From: Cordylochernes scorpioides
Taxonomy: Eukaryota > Arthropoda > Arachnida > Pseudoscorpiones > Chernetidae
Direction of reading: 5' to 3'
Length of the DNA: 64,000 nt
Assembly (NCBI GenBank): GCA_030710605.1
Contig: CP092882.1
Span: 17,108,316-17,172,315, forward strand
Part shown: positions 1 through 11,771 of the stretch, one piece after another
Numbering within the stretch: the first letter of the stretch is position 1
How the letters are laid out: each line of letters starts with the position of its first letter
The notes under the pieces: generated by a model
Seen by the model: only the letters and a program-made list of their open reading frames with translations
What the model was told of the DNA's origin: nothing
Database searches by the model: none
Translations under genes and position numbers: made by a program

Positions 1-2260
1 CGATTACGAGTTCAGGAAATCCATAGATTCTATCTTTTTTTTTTTATCCATCACCCGACAACATCATTCATTACATTCAACAATTTCGGGTTATTCAATC
101 ATCAATGGCAACAGTACCCTTTACCTTCCACAATCCTCACCTTTCCTATTTCCTACAGTCAAGAGTCTCTTGTTCGCCAAACAATTTTTTAAAAATTATT
201 TTTGATTCAACCAGCTGGCTCAACCTTCCTCGCTGTACATTTCCCAACAGTGAGCTCAGGCGACCAGTTCGAGTTTTTTTTCTATCAATGCTCGGATCAT
301 CATTACAACCATCATTTTTGCCATTTTATTACTATTTTTTTCAATTTTCATCCGAGCTCAATCATCATTGGCAACAGAGAAACTCTTGACTCCACCTTTC
401 CCATTTCTCCACTTTCAACTTACCTACCTCCCCTGTCTGATCTAATGTTGATTATGGAACGTCTTGGGAGTTCGGTCAATGAAAACAATACCTCACTTAC
501 ACAGGCACGTATTGCATTGCCGAACGCCATTGCAAAAATCAGCTCAGACTTCGTCTCTTTTTACCACTGCGTCACTCTAAACCTTCAGATATCCATTATA
601 AGTTGACTTGTAACATTTTACTACTTTTGATAAGTTCGTTTTACTTTTTCTCTCTCTCACCATGTGAGACGTCTCTTTTGACCTTTCCAAACATCGTCTA
701 ATTTGCGTTTATAAGCATTGCATCACGTGGGGAACACACTAACCTAAATACTTACTATATTTTTTAATCTTATTCATTTATATTTTTACGATCCTTGATG
801 TGTGCCATTTTATATTGTATAATCAATCCATATATTTTTGGATATTTCTTTTACATTATGATACTTCTTTTCCTTCCATCCCTAAACAGCTAAAACCATT
901 AGCCAACCTATATAAACTTCATCTGAAACCTTATATTCTTTGACATCATTTGTTTTAATTTTCCATAGCCTACGTCAAAGATAATTTAACTTTATTTTTT
1001 TTTTGTTTTAACAGTGACGCCTTTCTACCAACTGCCCCTTCTCATATCTTGATCCTTCCAACTCTGCCTTCCATACTTCTCTCGTCTCTTGATCTTTTTC
1101 CTTAGGACTTCTATACCTTCGTTCTAACCACCCCGCGTCCATCGCAGAGTTCCTATTCGCCGACGTTTTTTGTTATTGATTTGCCCCAGTGGACTACTCC
1201 TTCCTCGCCATCCCATCCTGATGGTGTGTTCAGGAAAATCCATGGCTTATTTTTATTTATTTTTTTATTTACACCCGGGTCACAGTCCCAGCATTCTTCA
1301 TTTCATTCTTTTTTTCCTCAAACCCGGGTTCAATCAATCAATGGCAACAGTCGAACCCTGTTTTCACGATCTACCTCCATCCTCTAACCTCTTCAACGGT
1401 TCCTGAGACTCCTGCTCGTCAACATTTTTTTTTAAATGATTAATCGACCTGGTACACTCTTCCTCCCCATGATAACTCCACACGGAGAGCTTGGGTAACC
1501 AGCGAGATTTTTTTTTCTCTCACGCTCGACCCATCGCCATCATCAGCATGATGCGCCCACTCATTTTTCTTTTATTTTTATTTTTCATCTGGTCGAGCTC
1601 AATCACCGACAGCAGCGCAGCTCTTGAGCCTCCATCTATTTTTAACCTCTCTCAGCAAGCTTTTCTTTCCCATATTCTCTCATTACCTACCTCTCCTTAG
1701 ATCTTCACGCCTTTTGCCCATCTGATCTAATGCTACTTACAGGGCATCTTGAGATATCTGATCCCTGCAAACAATACTTCGCTTCTAAGCTCGTATTGCA
1801 GGGCAGGACTCCTAAGATGTCTTTTGCAGAAACCATTTCCTTTATTCTTCACTGCGTCACTGCCTATCCCAAACCTTTTGCTTAAGTCAATTTTCTTTTA
1901 TATTTTATGTTACTTTTATTATCTCTAATTCTCCTCGTTCCTTTATTACATCCCTGAAACTATATTGTAAATACTCATGGCACCTTAAGTAACAAAAAAC
2001 TGTAAATAGTATACCTAACTTTCCCAAATATTTACCCTCGCTATTGTGTGTGTTTACTTTAAATTTATCCTTCCTATGTACTCCTTATATATATATTTTT
2101 GTAGTTTTATAATATTATATTAGTGTGTCACCATTACTCTCCCCTTTATCTTTATTTTTATTCTAGTAACTAATTTGTGCCCCAAATTATTTCCCATTTA
2201 ATAGGTTTGCTAGCTTCTCGCTCCATTTTATTTCACTTACCTAATCAAACCTTTCTCACC
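1..2260. repeat. Diverged direct duplication, pyrimidine-rich, no gene
   Basis: Two diverged direct copies lie about 1.2-1.3 kb apart, roughly 40-640 and 1230-1890. Shared landmarks include a phrase around 'caatggcaacag' (about 103 and 1338), 'gagctcaatca' (about 354 and 1595), 'ctgatctaatg' (about 437 and 1720) and 'cactgcgtcact' (about 566 and 1850). The short open frames are low-complexity, Phe/Ser/Pro/His-rich and not conserved between the copies, so I call no gene. This looks like non-coding repeat DNA; the family is not recognised. Confidence 0.5.
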
Positions 2261-2697
2261 GGGGGCACATTCTATCGTAATTTAAACAACGTGATATGTA
2301 AGTAATAAAGTATGACGTCTTTTCTAGTCGTCTCAAAGTGACACCAGCTTGCCACTGGACACCCAGGGGATCCAGAGAGGGACAAAAAAGGGGCGTTGGT
2401 CCGGATGTTGACAGTTAGTTAGGTTACAGTGGATATTTTCGGATAGTCCCGCTCAGTTCTAGGCATTTGTCATCTCACGGCTTTCAAACATGATAGCTCT
2501 TCTCCAGGAGAAACACAATGTAATATATTACTATATTATGTTGTAGAAGGGCTATAATGCCCGAAAGCTCTAGATATTTAGGATAAAATAATAAAAAATA
2601 AATTTATCTTTGGACGTTCGATATTTTCGCTCTAGTATTAATACAAGGGATTGCTTTATTGAATCAAATATGTATTAATGTCCATGATAATGTCCAG

Positions 2698-2773
2698 GAG
2701 TGACGTTCTGAGTATATGTACTCTAATGGCAAAGTCAGAAACCCTGGTGTACACCTTCGTTCCTAAATATGAG
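2698..2773 (+). CDS. Probable penultimate exon of a DEG/ENaC channel gene
   Basis: A 76-base open stretch follows an AG at 2696-2697 and ends in a strong donor (GAG then GTAAGT at 2774). It reads in the frame that enters the next exon in phase 0. The translation ends ...ETLVYTFVPKYE, which resembles the extracellular segment just before the second membrane helix in degenerin/epithelial sodium channel proteins. The acceptor has a weak pyrimidine tract, so the exact exon start is uncertain. The intron to the next exon is about 2.97 kb (2774-5744) and carries a foldback MITE. Upstream exons were not found in this window, so the gene presumably starts to the left. The identification rests on the match to the context of the next exon. 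Confidence 0.5.
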
Positions 2774-3207
2774 GTAAGTCTTTCTCTATAGAACGCTAAC
2801 ATATATCTTATTTTTATACTAAATTGTAATACTATCTTGAATTGATATATATATTATATTTAATAAAGATTTCTGGTGTATTTTGGATTATCTTGATGAT
2901 TATGCTATGGTAATGCAGTCGATGTTAAAAATCTTGAAAGAATAATAATAGTTTTGATCATAGATTTCTTTATTTGAGCTAAGGAATATATATGAAAAAC
3001 ATAATTTGGTAAAAGTACTGCCTGGTTTAAGGCGAATAGAACAAAGAAAACAAAAGATTATTTACATAATGTACAAAAGATTTGAGCCGGCCATTGGGAT
3101 AAAACAACAACGAGTTTTTATAGGGGAAGAGTGACCTCTGGCGGTCGATTTAACATAGTATTTGAATCTATGAAATTATAATTTGAAATAAAATAATATT
3201 TCTATAT

Positions 3208-3209
<2 letters not shown>

Positions 3210-3260
<51 letters not shown>
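3210..3260. repeat. (AT)n microsatellite
   Basis: About 25 uninterrupted AT dinucleotides. Confidence 0.95.
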
Positions 3261-3262
<2 letters not shown>

Positions 3263-3639
3263 TATATTCGGGGTGAGGAAATATATATATAAAAAAGTAA
3301 TTAATTATTAAGTAATGTTTAGATTGTCGAATGCAAATTTTACTTACAAAAGAAAGAAGAATGAAATATCAATTATTAGCAAATATGGTTATTTTATTTT
3401 AAACAAATTTAACTATATTATATTATATTTTTGGGAAATGAGTTTATTAAAAGAAAAAAACACATTTAACCAACGCAAAAGAAAAAACAAAACTATATAC
3501 AAAAGAACAAAAAAATAATTTTAAAAAAATCTTTTTGTTTTTGGTCAAATTTGAAAAAATATATATATATTAAAAAAAATAAATTGAATATAACACAGTA
3601 CAATATCACATTTGTACTATTTTTTCACACATATATATA

Positions 3640-3740
3640 TTATGAAAAAGGCATTTCCTTATCGTGCAACTGGAAGTTGCTGATGGCTTGCGCCATCTAA
3701 GGAGATGCCTTTTTCATAATTTATGCACCTTATCCCAGTA
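3640..3740. repeat. Hairpin MITE family HP, short copy
   Basis: An inverted repeat built on 'aaaaaggcat...' and '...atgcctttttcat' encloses the recurring phrases 'cgtgcaactg', 'agttgctgatgg' and 'cttgcgccatct'. The same phrases recur near 8460, 12330, 23290, 26090, 30300, 41780, 49925 and 54080, which defines a dispersed non-coding family. Confidence 0.75.
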
Positions 3741-5295
3741 CAATGTAACATTTGTACTATCCTTTCATATATATTCTTGGAGAGTTGGAGTTCTTTGGAA
3801 GACAGAAATAGTATAAACCGAAAGATCGATATACCGGACATGTACACACAATTTAGATGCTCCTAGAATAGGAACCTTTATGTATATATGAACCTCAGTG
3901 GAATGTCTTCATTCATAATGCAATAGCCGAATATTTATTTTGTATATATAGATATTTGCTTTTCACTCTATTTATTCATTTATTTTAATTAGTGTTATAC
4001 GATATTTATTTGCATACATTACTTTTTCATTCGGATGATTTTCGCCTGAGAGATTGTGAGACGCCCGTGTCTCAAGTGTAACGCGCGGCTTGCCGCGAAA
4101 AAGGATGAGATCCTAGAAAAAGATGGTCGTTTGGCCCATCGAAATATCGGAAATAAAAAGATTATTTATTGAATCCAAGATGTGCCCTTTATAAACATAT
4201 ATATATGTTATTGATGCAATATTGTGATTGTCGGGTAGAAATTCATTCTTTGGTAAGTTTAGTTCATTGCATCACTGATATTGACCCAAAATATATCCAC
4301 CAACATGGAACTTCCTGGTCAATTGCTTCAACTCAGTAATCTACTCAGGACGTGATTAAAAGTTCTTAGCTTAGCATTAGTCCATACTGGTAAGCTGGAC
4401 AGATCTGGTAGTTGGCGTTCTGTAATCCAGAAACCTGGGTTATAAATATATTTTGCTGTATATAGTTTAGAATTAATATAAAATTTCGGTATGTTTGTGG
4501 TTTTTTTTTTGTAATTTATAATTTTTAATGAGTTTTCTACATTTTTAATATATTTTTTTAAATTTTAGTTTCAGTTGTTTTTGTGAAAGTGTATTTACTA
4601 TTGTTATTAATTTCATTTTTTTAGAAGGTCATGATATAAATTTTTACATATGATAGATAAATTATTTGAACATTTATCTATATGGACATATGAAAACATC
4701 TTTTTGTAAGCCAGTTCGACTAGTCGTACTAATGCCATCAATAAATACTTTTACATCATAAGATTAAAAAAAGACTTGATTTATTCGTTACACTATATTG
4801 CGTAATAATGTTTACTATTTAATTAACAAATTAATATAAATTGTATTACTTTCGGCTACATGAACTCAGTAGAATTTAGTTTAAATATATAAGGATTACA
4901 AGATTACATGAGGAGCTTCTTTTTTAGATTTATTGCGAGCTTTCGAACCTTCCGGTTCTTCAACGGGCATGGATAGTATGGGATATATTATGTGTGATAT
5001 TCAATTTTACTATCACCTCATTTATTTATTTATTAATCAATAAGGCACGATATATTGAAGTATTTGCGCCTATTACAAAGGAAACAAAGAAAACAAACAA
5101 ATTAAAACTTAAGATTATATATTTACATGTATTAATCGACAAGAGTTCATAACATTTATATAAGATTATCCCAAAAGTTCGTAATATTTTGAGGAAGGAA
5201 TTTTGTTTTTCTTAAAGCGTTGTTTTGTCTTATTACTTAGCGAATAATATTATTACGGTAAATACATAATAATACATAATACAATTACTTCATGG

Positions 5296-5600
5296 ATATT
5301 CGAAACTATTATAGACGCGTATGATTCTTTTGAAAAATAAACAATTTCTACTGCCCTTACTGCAATGGAAAAATTAATGGGAGGGCCTGGCTCATCAGTG
5401 GTGAACCCTCCCAGCGCTTTAACCAGTTTAGGTCGACAGTTGGGAGGGTTCACCACTGATGAGCCAGGCCCTCCCTTTAATTTTTCCATTGCAGTAAGGG
5501 CAGTAGAAATTGTTTGATTTTCAAAAGAATCATACGCGTCTCTATAATAGTTTCGAATGTTCATAACAGATGGCGGGCTGATGTATCATAATGCAATTAC
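5296..5600. mobile_element. Foldback MITE FB1, near-perfect long palindrome
   Basis: The left arm (about 5296-5413) and right arm (about 5438-5558) are nearly exact inverted copies of each other, separated by only about 25 bases. They begin at 'attcgaaactattata' and share the phrases 'ctgcccttactgcaatgg' and 'gggcctggctcatcag'. The element continues into 'cataacagatggcg' on the right. Related copies occur at 7605-7665, 9690-9850, 21562-21806, 29632-29880, 42575-42895 and 43757-43910. It encodes no protein; open frames here are palindrome shadows. It lies within the DEG/ENaC intron, about 145 bp before the last exon. Confidence 0.85.
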
Positions 5601-5744
5601 TTTATACATAATATAAAGATATTATCAATAACGGCGAATAATATTGGTATTTCATTTTTTTCAAGTGTTTACGTATATTTAGGACAACCTTGTATAGACT
5701 AAGTAAAACGAACCTATTATTTTTATTTATTTGTGTATTTACAG

Positions 5745-5867
5745 ATTCTGGAGATCTTCAGCTATATTGGAGGATTCATGGGTATATGGATGGGAATTCC
5801 TCTTTTTGCCATTCTCGACCTTTTGGAGATCTTCCTTAGATTCCTCTTGTATAAGTACTGGGGCTGA
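5745..5867 (+). CDS. Last exon of a DEG/ENaC (amiloride-sensitive Na channel / pickpocket-like) gene
   Basis: The exon opens after a clear acceptor (T-rich tract then 'tatttacag', ending at 5744) and reads 40 codons to TGA at 5865-5867. The peptide (ILEIFSYIGGFMGIWMGIPL, then FAILDLLEIF...) has the conserved entry to the second transmembrane helix of the DEG/ENaC family: G-G-x-x-G, a hydrophobic helix, and acidic residues near its end. Members form trimeric Na-conducting channels in the plasma membrane. The family's G-x-S selectivity motif appears here as G-I-P, with Pro in place of Ser, which is unusual. The cytoplasmic tail is very short (ending KYWG). Only the 3' end of the gene is in the window. 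No start codon is involved: the exon is entered by splicing in phase 0. Confidence 0.75.
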   Translation: MLEIFSYIGGFMGIWMGIPLFAILDLLEIFLRFLLYKYWG

Positions 5868-6035
5868 ACTCGCAAAACCTATTTACATACTTAACTTATT
5901 GTTGTATATATATTTATTAATTGTTCCACAGAGTGTGTAAGCTCACAGGTAAATAGGCGCTAACCGAAACAGAAAAAAAGTTTCTTTGTTCAATATTAGT
6001 TTCCCTTTTATATTTTGTTCTCTCTCTTTTAAATC

Positions 6036-6041
6036 AATAAA
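6036..6041 (+). promoter_or_regulatory. Candidate polyadenylation signal of the DEG/ENaC gene
   Basis: AATAAA about 170 bases after the stop codon, followed by T-rich sequence. In such AT-rich DNA this could be chance. Confidence 0.4.
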
Positions 6042-8454
6042 TATATTGTTTAATTAATAATTATTGTAATCAGTTTCATTAAAAATATTCTAAGTAAAGT
6101 CAACAATTATTTAATAATCTTCTAAATCACTTGGTTTTTATTATATACATACACACAACTCCTTGGTTAAACATTTTAGTATTATATATTATTCATCTTG
6201 AAGATTTTTGTTTAAAATAAAGAAAATATATCGTTTTAAAAAACACATAAATGTATTATATACATTTAATATAATATCAGATATATTTCGCCTTTTAAAA
6301 ATAAATAATATACTCCTAAAATGATAAATGATAAAAAAATAAATCCATTATTATTGTTATTGGGAAAACTTTGATCTAAATTAATAGTATTCTATTTTAA
6401 TTATTGCTTACGCATAGCTAGCAACGCTGCAATAGCACATTTATTATAATTTGTTCTTTTGATATGTAATTAAAAAGATGTTTTAAAAATTCTATCACTC
6501 TCACACCAAAACCTGAATAAATATCTCCAAAATATATGTATAGTTTATAATATTTTTTGAATAAGTTATTTAAAAAATATCATATTTTAAAATAACACAA
6601 ATTGTTGCTTATATATTTAAGCACAAATAAGAAATGAATTAAACATGGGACTCTTATGAATCAGAATTGTATATTTTAAATATGTGTATTATTATATGTA
6701 TTTCTGCTGTATGTGCTACAAAGAATGAAACGTTTTCGTGTACTAGTTTATTTTCACCATATTGTAAACACGAGTACATAGCAATATACACACAAGTAAA
6801 CATACAATACGTTTTGGAGCGGGAAATTTTTTAAACGACAAACACTCTAATACCAGACATAACACACTCTATCTAAAAAATAATATAAATATATTTATCT
6901 ATATATAGTGTTTCATTATTTTTATTCGTAAGAATATAACTATATATGGTTATATATATAGATTTTTGGGTTCAAAATTCTCAGAAGAAAACTACATATA
7001 TTTTTGAATTTATTAAATTGTGTGCATATATTTTCCTATTATATATTTTTGAAGATTTTTAAACAAATGAGGACATTTTATTTTCAAATAATTTATAATC
7101 TGTTAATTTAATTTTATAAAATATTTGGAGGAATTTTAATATATTTGATGTGTTACACGTTAACCTTTTTAACAGCAAAAACAAATGATATTAATTTTTA
7201 ACAAACAATTTTTTTAATCAATATATTTCTTATAATAATAAAACACAGCAAGTATATATTTTTGGAACAATTGTTTGCATTCTCTTGATATCATTTTGAA
7301 TTTTTCAGATAGTATATAATATTTTAAAAAGAAATATATTAATAATATAAATGCATAAATATATTTAATGGGTAAAATATAATTATATATATATATATAT
7401 AAATTAAATTGAATTATAACTTTTTAATTAAAGCGATTTTAAAATTATATATTAAAAAAAATAGCGTTTGTGGGGTCTTTATTTATATATTTTATTTAGT
7501 GCAAAGACATAGCCTGCTATCTGTTAATGAATTTTGAAACTATATGTGAACGCCAAGTCTTCTGTTTTTTTAATGATTCAATTTTCCTATAATACTCTCA
7601 TCGATAGCTCTCCAAATAATTTTTCCATCGTAGAAAGGAGAGTAGAAATTTGTTTTATTAAAAAATAAATAAATTTGATGATAATATTTTCTGAATCCAT
7701 ATTTCAGTTTCTTTAATGATATCTCATACTAAAGAGTTGAAAGAATAGAAAAATTGCATTTAAAAATTATATACTATTTTAAAAATCTTTCCATAAGCAT
7801 TTTAAAGTATTTTATCTGTTGAAAATAAAAATGCAATATTAAAACAATAAACTTTCTATATAAATAATACCAATAGTAAAAATAATTATTTTTTGTAAGT
7901 TAATAATATGATAGATAAATATTTAATATCTCTCTCACACACACAAACACATACGTATTTTAATTTACACGTTGGTATTCAATTTAAGCACTGATGCAAG
8001 ATTTCTGAGCTAATATAGATATATTATATATGACAAAAGATTAATATTTATATTATTATTTTTTTTATTTATTTGTATATATATATATTTAAACAGAACG
8101 CTTTCATTAAAACAATATTTTGTTTAACATAATAACATTTCAAACAGCAATATATCTATATTAATATCCAGAAAAAAAAAATTACATGTTCTAAACAATA
8201 GGGCCAATTTGATATTGCTTTAAAATGTTAAGATAATCATATGTAATAAAATGTAAATAAAACAGGTTAAGCATTAAATAATAATAAAAAACATATACTA
8301 TATATTAAAACAATTATTTTAAAGTAATATAAAATCCAACAATTAATAACTATCTTTATAAAATGCTTCTTGCTTTTATTAATATTTTAAACGTCATTTT
8401 TTGATATGGAAAAATAGTTTAAATGTAAAATTGTACTGGGATAAGGTGGATATA

Positions 8455-8530
8455 TTAAGAAAAAGGCATCTCTCCTTATCGGCAGCTTTCAGTTGCATGA
8501 TAAGGATATGCCTTTTTCTTAATATATATA
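8455..8530. repeat. Hairpin MITE HP, short copy
   Basis: Inverted repeat 'aaaaaggcatctc...' / '...atgcctttttc' around a 'tttcagttgca' core, matching the HP family. Confidence 0.7.
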
Positions 8531-8891
8531 TATATATAGTGGTAAACAGAAACACATTAAAACTCTCCTTTCGGTATAAATTTATAAAGTTTTTAAAAGT
8601 TCATAGCTCATTTATAATACCTTATACAATGTTTTAATTATTGGCATTGTTATGGTATTTTAAAGTGGTTAAGTACATTAACGATATCAAACAGTTAAAA
8701 ATAAATGTTGTATTTTTATAGGGAACTATAACAAATAAAATAATTAACGACATTTAACTACCTAAAACTGTTTTTTAAGAATCATTAAAATACCTCTAAA
8801 TGCCATTATTTATATTTTGAGCTTATATATGTTACGTAAAACAATACATATATTATCAACTAATGCTATGTTTTTTACTTCTATGTGACAA

Positions 8892-9616
8892 TTAGAACAT
8901 GCAGAAATTAAGATCATGTTGGCTAAATATTTTTTCAAATGGAATGGATACGCATTCCTTTCTATAGAGTCTTGGAACTTCCTCTACAAGTTTCATTCCA
9001 ATATCAGTAGCAAGCTTCATGGATCCAGGATTAGCTGAAATAGCCATATAAGTAAGGCTTACCTTCGAAAGAGGGAAAGAAACAATTAGATTACGTAGAA
9101 TAGCATCAGCAATCTCAAAGGAATCAGCAAAAAGAGGTCCAATTAAAGCTCCACCTAAAATATTCTCTTTAATAATTCCAAATCCTTTAACACGACCATC
9201 TTCAATACCAACTAAAGTAAGAGATTCATTCTCTTTTAGAGTCAGTTTAAGAGCTTTACGTTCAAATCCATAAAGACTGGCGTCATACTTGGCTACCTGG
9301 GGGATAAGATCGTCATTGAGAGGGACGATTTCAAGATTTGGGGGGCAGGGGGGCGGATCAGAGAGGGTAGAAACATCGCCATGGAAAGGTACGCAGCTCC
9401 AACCAGCCTCGACTGAGAATCCAGCACGGTCTCGATACAGTTCAAGCTTGCCAGGAACTGCATTGACGCCTGCATTACGGGATCCAACATGTTGCATTGC
9501 AGCATCCCAGATCTTCTTCCCAATCCCACGTCCCTGATATGGAGGTCGTACGGCATAGAGTCCCAGAAATCCCATTCCGTTCTGGACTACACCTCCACAC
9601 ATCCCCAACACCTCCC
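8892..9616 (-). CDS. GNAT N-acetyltransferase, exon 2 (residues 51-291)
   Basis: This is the second and last coding exon of a predicted 291-residue acetyl-CoA-dependent N-acetyltransferase. The acceptor 'tttgttgcag' ends at 9617, and the exon starts in phase 1, completing the split Gly codon begun by exon 1 at 43065. Residues 52-83 (EVLGMCGG... to QGRGIG at 78-83) carry GNAT motif A; Q-G-R-G-I-G is the acetyl-CoA pyrophosphate loop. Residues from about 145 to the end (YGFERKALKL, ALIGPLFADS, YRKECVSIPF) match the second half of two-domain GNATs of the YitH/HolE-like group (Acetyltransf_18). The substrate is unknown. The frame also stays open 55 bases upstream of the acceptor to an ATG at 9671, but that peptide does not look like a GNAT, so a start there is unlikely. 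No clear poly(A) signal follows the stop. Confidence 0.85.
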
Positions 9617-9689
9617 CTGCAACAAACAACATCACACTTTTTAACCCACATTTTGAAATATCAAAACACATTCAATATAACCTTTATTA

Positions 9690-9850
9690 AAATTCGAAAC
9701 TATTAAAGACGTGTATGATTCTTTTGAAAATTAAACAATTTCTACTGCCCTTACTGCAATGGAAAAATTGTTTAAAATTTCAAAAGAATCATACGCGTCT
9801 ATAATAGTTTCGAATTTTCATAACAGATGGCGCGCTAATGTATCATAACT
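9690..9850. mobile_element. Foldback MITE FB1, short copy
   Basis: Palindrome with arms 'attcgaaactattaaagacg...' and '...cgtctataatagtttcgaat', followed by 'cataacagatggcgcgct' as in the other FB1 copies. The central GC-rich part of the family is deleted. It lies about 75 bases upstream of the exon 2 acceptor of the GNAT gene, inside its intron. Confidence 0.8.
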
Positions 9851-10082
9851 TTTATTGAATTAAATATTTAAAAAGGTTTTTCTGGAGAACTAGTTTGGAA
9901 ACAAGCAGAGTTTTATTCGTTTATTTATGTTCTCCTGTAGAAGTGCAGAGATACCTGAACGCTTGGGACTACTTTAATAAAATAAAAAGAGACTCATCTC
10001 CAGAAACATTTTTAATTATTTAATTAATGTCAAGGAGATTTAAATCAATTAATATAACTTTCAGTAAATAGAGCTAAAATCT
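9851..10082. repeat. Unclassified dispersed repeat
   Basis: The phrase 'ctcctgtagaagtgcagagatacctg' (about 9932) is matched in reverse complement near 43580-43605 ('caggcatctctgtacatctacagg'). No coding potential seen. Confidence 0.35.
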
Positions 10083-10510
10083 TTATTGAAGGCATAGCAC
10101 AACAAAAAGAATTAACAAAGAGCCCTCACTAGAACATGTTTGCAAGTTTCTTTTTTCATTATGATTATTTTTATTTGGTTTTTTAATTATCATAACAGAT
10201 GCTTCTCTCCAGGCCATTTGATAATAATTTAGTACAATGCAAGCATTGAATAAATTTGTTAGGATTGGCGATATGTAGTGGGCTGCTGTTTTAATCATCT
10301 GATTACTTATATGATCTAATCCTGGAGCCTTTTTATTGTTGAGAGTTTACTAATTATAGAGAAAGTTTGAGTATTATCAAAATGAATAGTTTCGTCATTG
10401 GAAAAAGTATGTTCCTTGTTTCTGATAAATTTATGATAATTTGATTCAGAAGATTGATTATCGTTGTCCGGAAACAGCGAAGAGAGAAGGTTTATCATTT
10501 CTGATGAAGC
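10083..10510 (-). pseudogene. LINE reverse transcriptase fragment
   Basis: Read on the - strand, the frame contains KKAPGLDHISNQMIK followed by a stretch ending LFNAC, WREASVMIIKKPNKN. This is the start of the reverse transcriptase domain of Jockey/CR1-like non-LTR retrotransposons (the motif before RT domain 1, then the KPGK-like motif). A frameshift separates the upstream part (about 10316-10498) from the rest. No endonuclease and no tail are seen, so it is a decayed internal fragment. Confidence 0.7.
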
Positions 10511-11064
10511 CTATCTCGAGATACATTTAAAATTGGTAAATCAAATGATTTTGGATTAGTCCTTTGTTTCAAAATTTTATGTTTGCAAGTTGCTAGTTTC
10601 GATGTACAAATGGTCAAACAGATTAATTTGTGATGAGCAGGGGTCCTTAGTCAAAGTTCAGTAGGAAAGGCCATGGAAGTTCAGTGGCGCCTGGAGATTC
10701 TTTCTTCATGTTCCATCCAATCCTGGTTCTGTAAAGGATCATTAGTTTGTCGACAAAGTGGGTCCCGGTGGATCTTCATGTGGCCGGTCGGGTTGTCCGA
10801 GGAGTCGACCTTCGATTGATGAACAAACATCCTGGTCTCTCATAGGAGGTTTTACCTATACCATAAATTTACCTAAATATACCTAAATAGCTTCCAAGAT
10901 TGTCCATTAAAGAAACTTTTCTCCTGAAAAAAAAAAACTTCCATATAATAACAGTAAACAATAATAAAACAATTTAAAATTCAATTTTTCCATCTTTTTT
11001 CAAACAAAAAGAAGACCCATTATAATAGTTTATAAAATCCTATTTGTAATGATAATTTTAAATA
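10511..11064. other. No recognisable feature
   Basis: Mixed-composition sequence with a slightly GC-richer patch (about 10640-10850). No long open frame, no repeat family recognised. Confidence 0.4.
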
Positions 11065-11066
11065 TA

Positions 11067-11241
11067 CAGTAAAACCTCTCTGTAAAGGATACCTAGTTGC
11101 AGAGCAAAATAATCCTTTATGAAAAGGTGTCTTCTTACTGGAGAGTTGTTACAAAGTAAAAATAGTAATTTTGACAATGAAAACTGTCTTTTGTAGAGAG
11201 GTGTTCTCTAGTCAGAGTGTCCTCTCATGGAGGTTTTACTG
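11067..11241. mobile_element. MITE with CAGTAAAACCTC inverted ends (pogo/Tigger-like)
   Basis: The 175-bp element begins CAGTAAAACCTCTCTGTAA and ends TGGAGGTTTTACTG, flanked by TA on both sides (11065-11066 and 11242-11243). TA duplication and these ends are typical of the pogo/Tigger branch of Tc1/mariner. It has no coding capacity and would need a transposase in trans. Confidence 0.8.
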
Positions 11242-11771
11242 TATATGTTAATAGGAATTGTATTGTTTAAAATTAGATTTAAAATCAAATTTTAAACTTT
11301 TAAAATAACATTTTTAGTATTCTTTTTTCGGTTTTCTAAAAGTTTATAAATATTTTCGATAGAAAGCTGTTTATATATTATACTCCGTATATAAAGAATA
11401 AAAATGTTATAATAGAATTTATCTAAACAGACGATGAACGGAGCAGAAATTATTAATCACGAAGATAGGCAAGCAGACGACAATAGACTTCAACCAATCA
11501 ATGGATTCCACCTGTTATCGATCTCTTTTTAAAAGGAAATGAATCTGCCAACCGCGTCTGCTAGCTTTTATAAGATCTTTTGGTCTAATTTAGATTTGTT
11601 TTTCAATTCCCCCACTTGAATTTTCTAATCAAAAATATAAATGATTGAGAAAAAAATGAATTTAAATATTGATTGTGCCAAATGAAATTTTATATCTTAT
11701 AACATGAAAATACACTTTAAAAAAAACGACTCACCAAGAAGAGAGTTATGCAAATTGGAAATATATATATA

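Larger units (their letters stand above)
2774..5744 (+). other. Intron of the DEG/ENaC gene, repeat-bearing
   Basis: This is the inferred intron between the two channel exons: donor GTAAGT at 2774, acceptor ...tttacag ending at 5744. It holds an (AT)n run, a hairpin MITE copy (about 3640-3735), a long AT-rich stretch with no recognisable gene, and the foldback element at 5296-5600. I see nothing else coding in it. Confidence 0.45.
5868..8891. other. AT-rich intergenic space between two convergent host genes
   Basis: About 3 kb of very AT-rich sequence between the 3' ends of the DEG/ENaC gene (+) and the acetyltransferase gene (-). Apart from the poly(A) signal, a decayed FB1 fragment (about 7605-7665) and an HP hairpin (about 8455-8525), I see no gene, RNA or mobile element. 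Confidence 0.6.

Noticed and set aside
105..606. Two overlapping hydrophobic ORFs at the left edge
   Set aside because: Low-complexity pyrimidine-rich DNA, not conserved in the second copy of the duplication.
5253..5564. A 103-residue protein on the - strand
   Set aside because: It lies in the FB1 palindrome; the two arms necessarily give open frames on both strands, and similar pieces appear in other FB1 copies.
9617..9671. Start of the acetyltransferase at the ATG at 9671
   Set aside because: The 55 bases before 9616 include an acceptor tract (TTTGTTGCAG) and do not encode GNAT-like sequence; exon 1 supplies the missing N-terminus.
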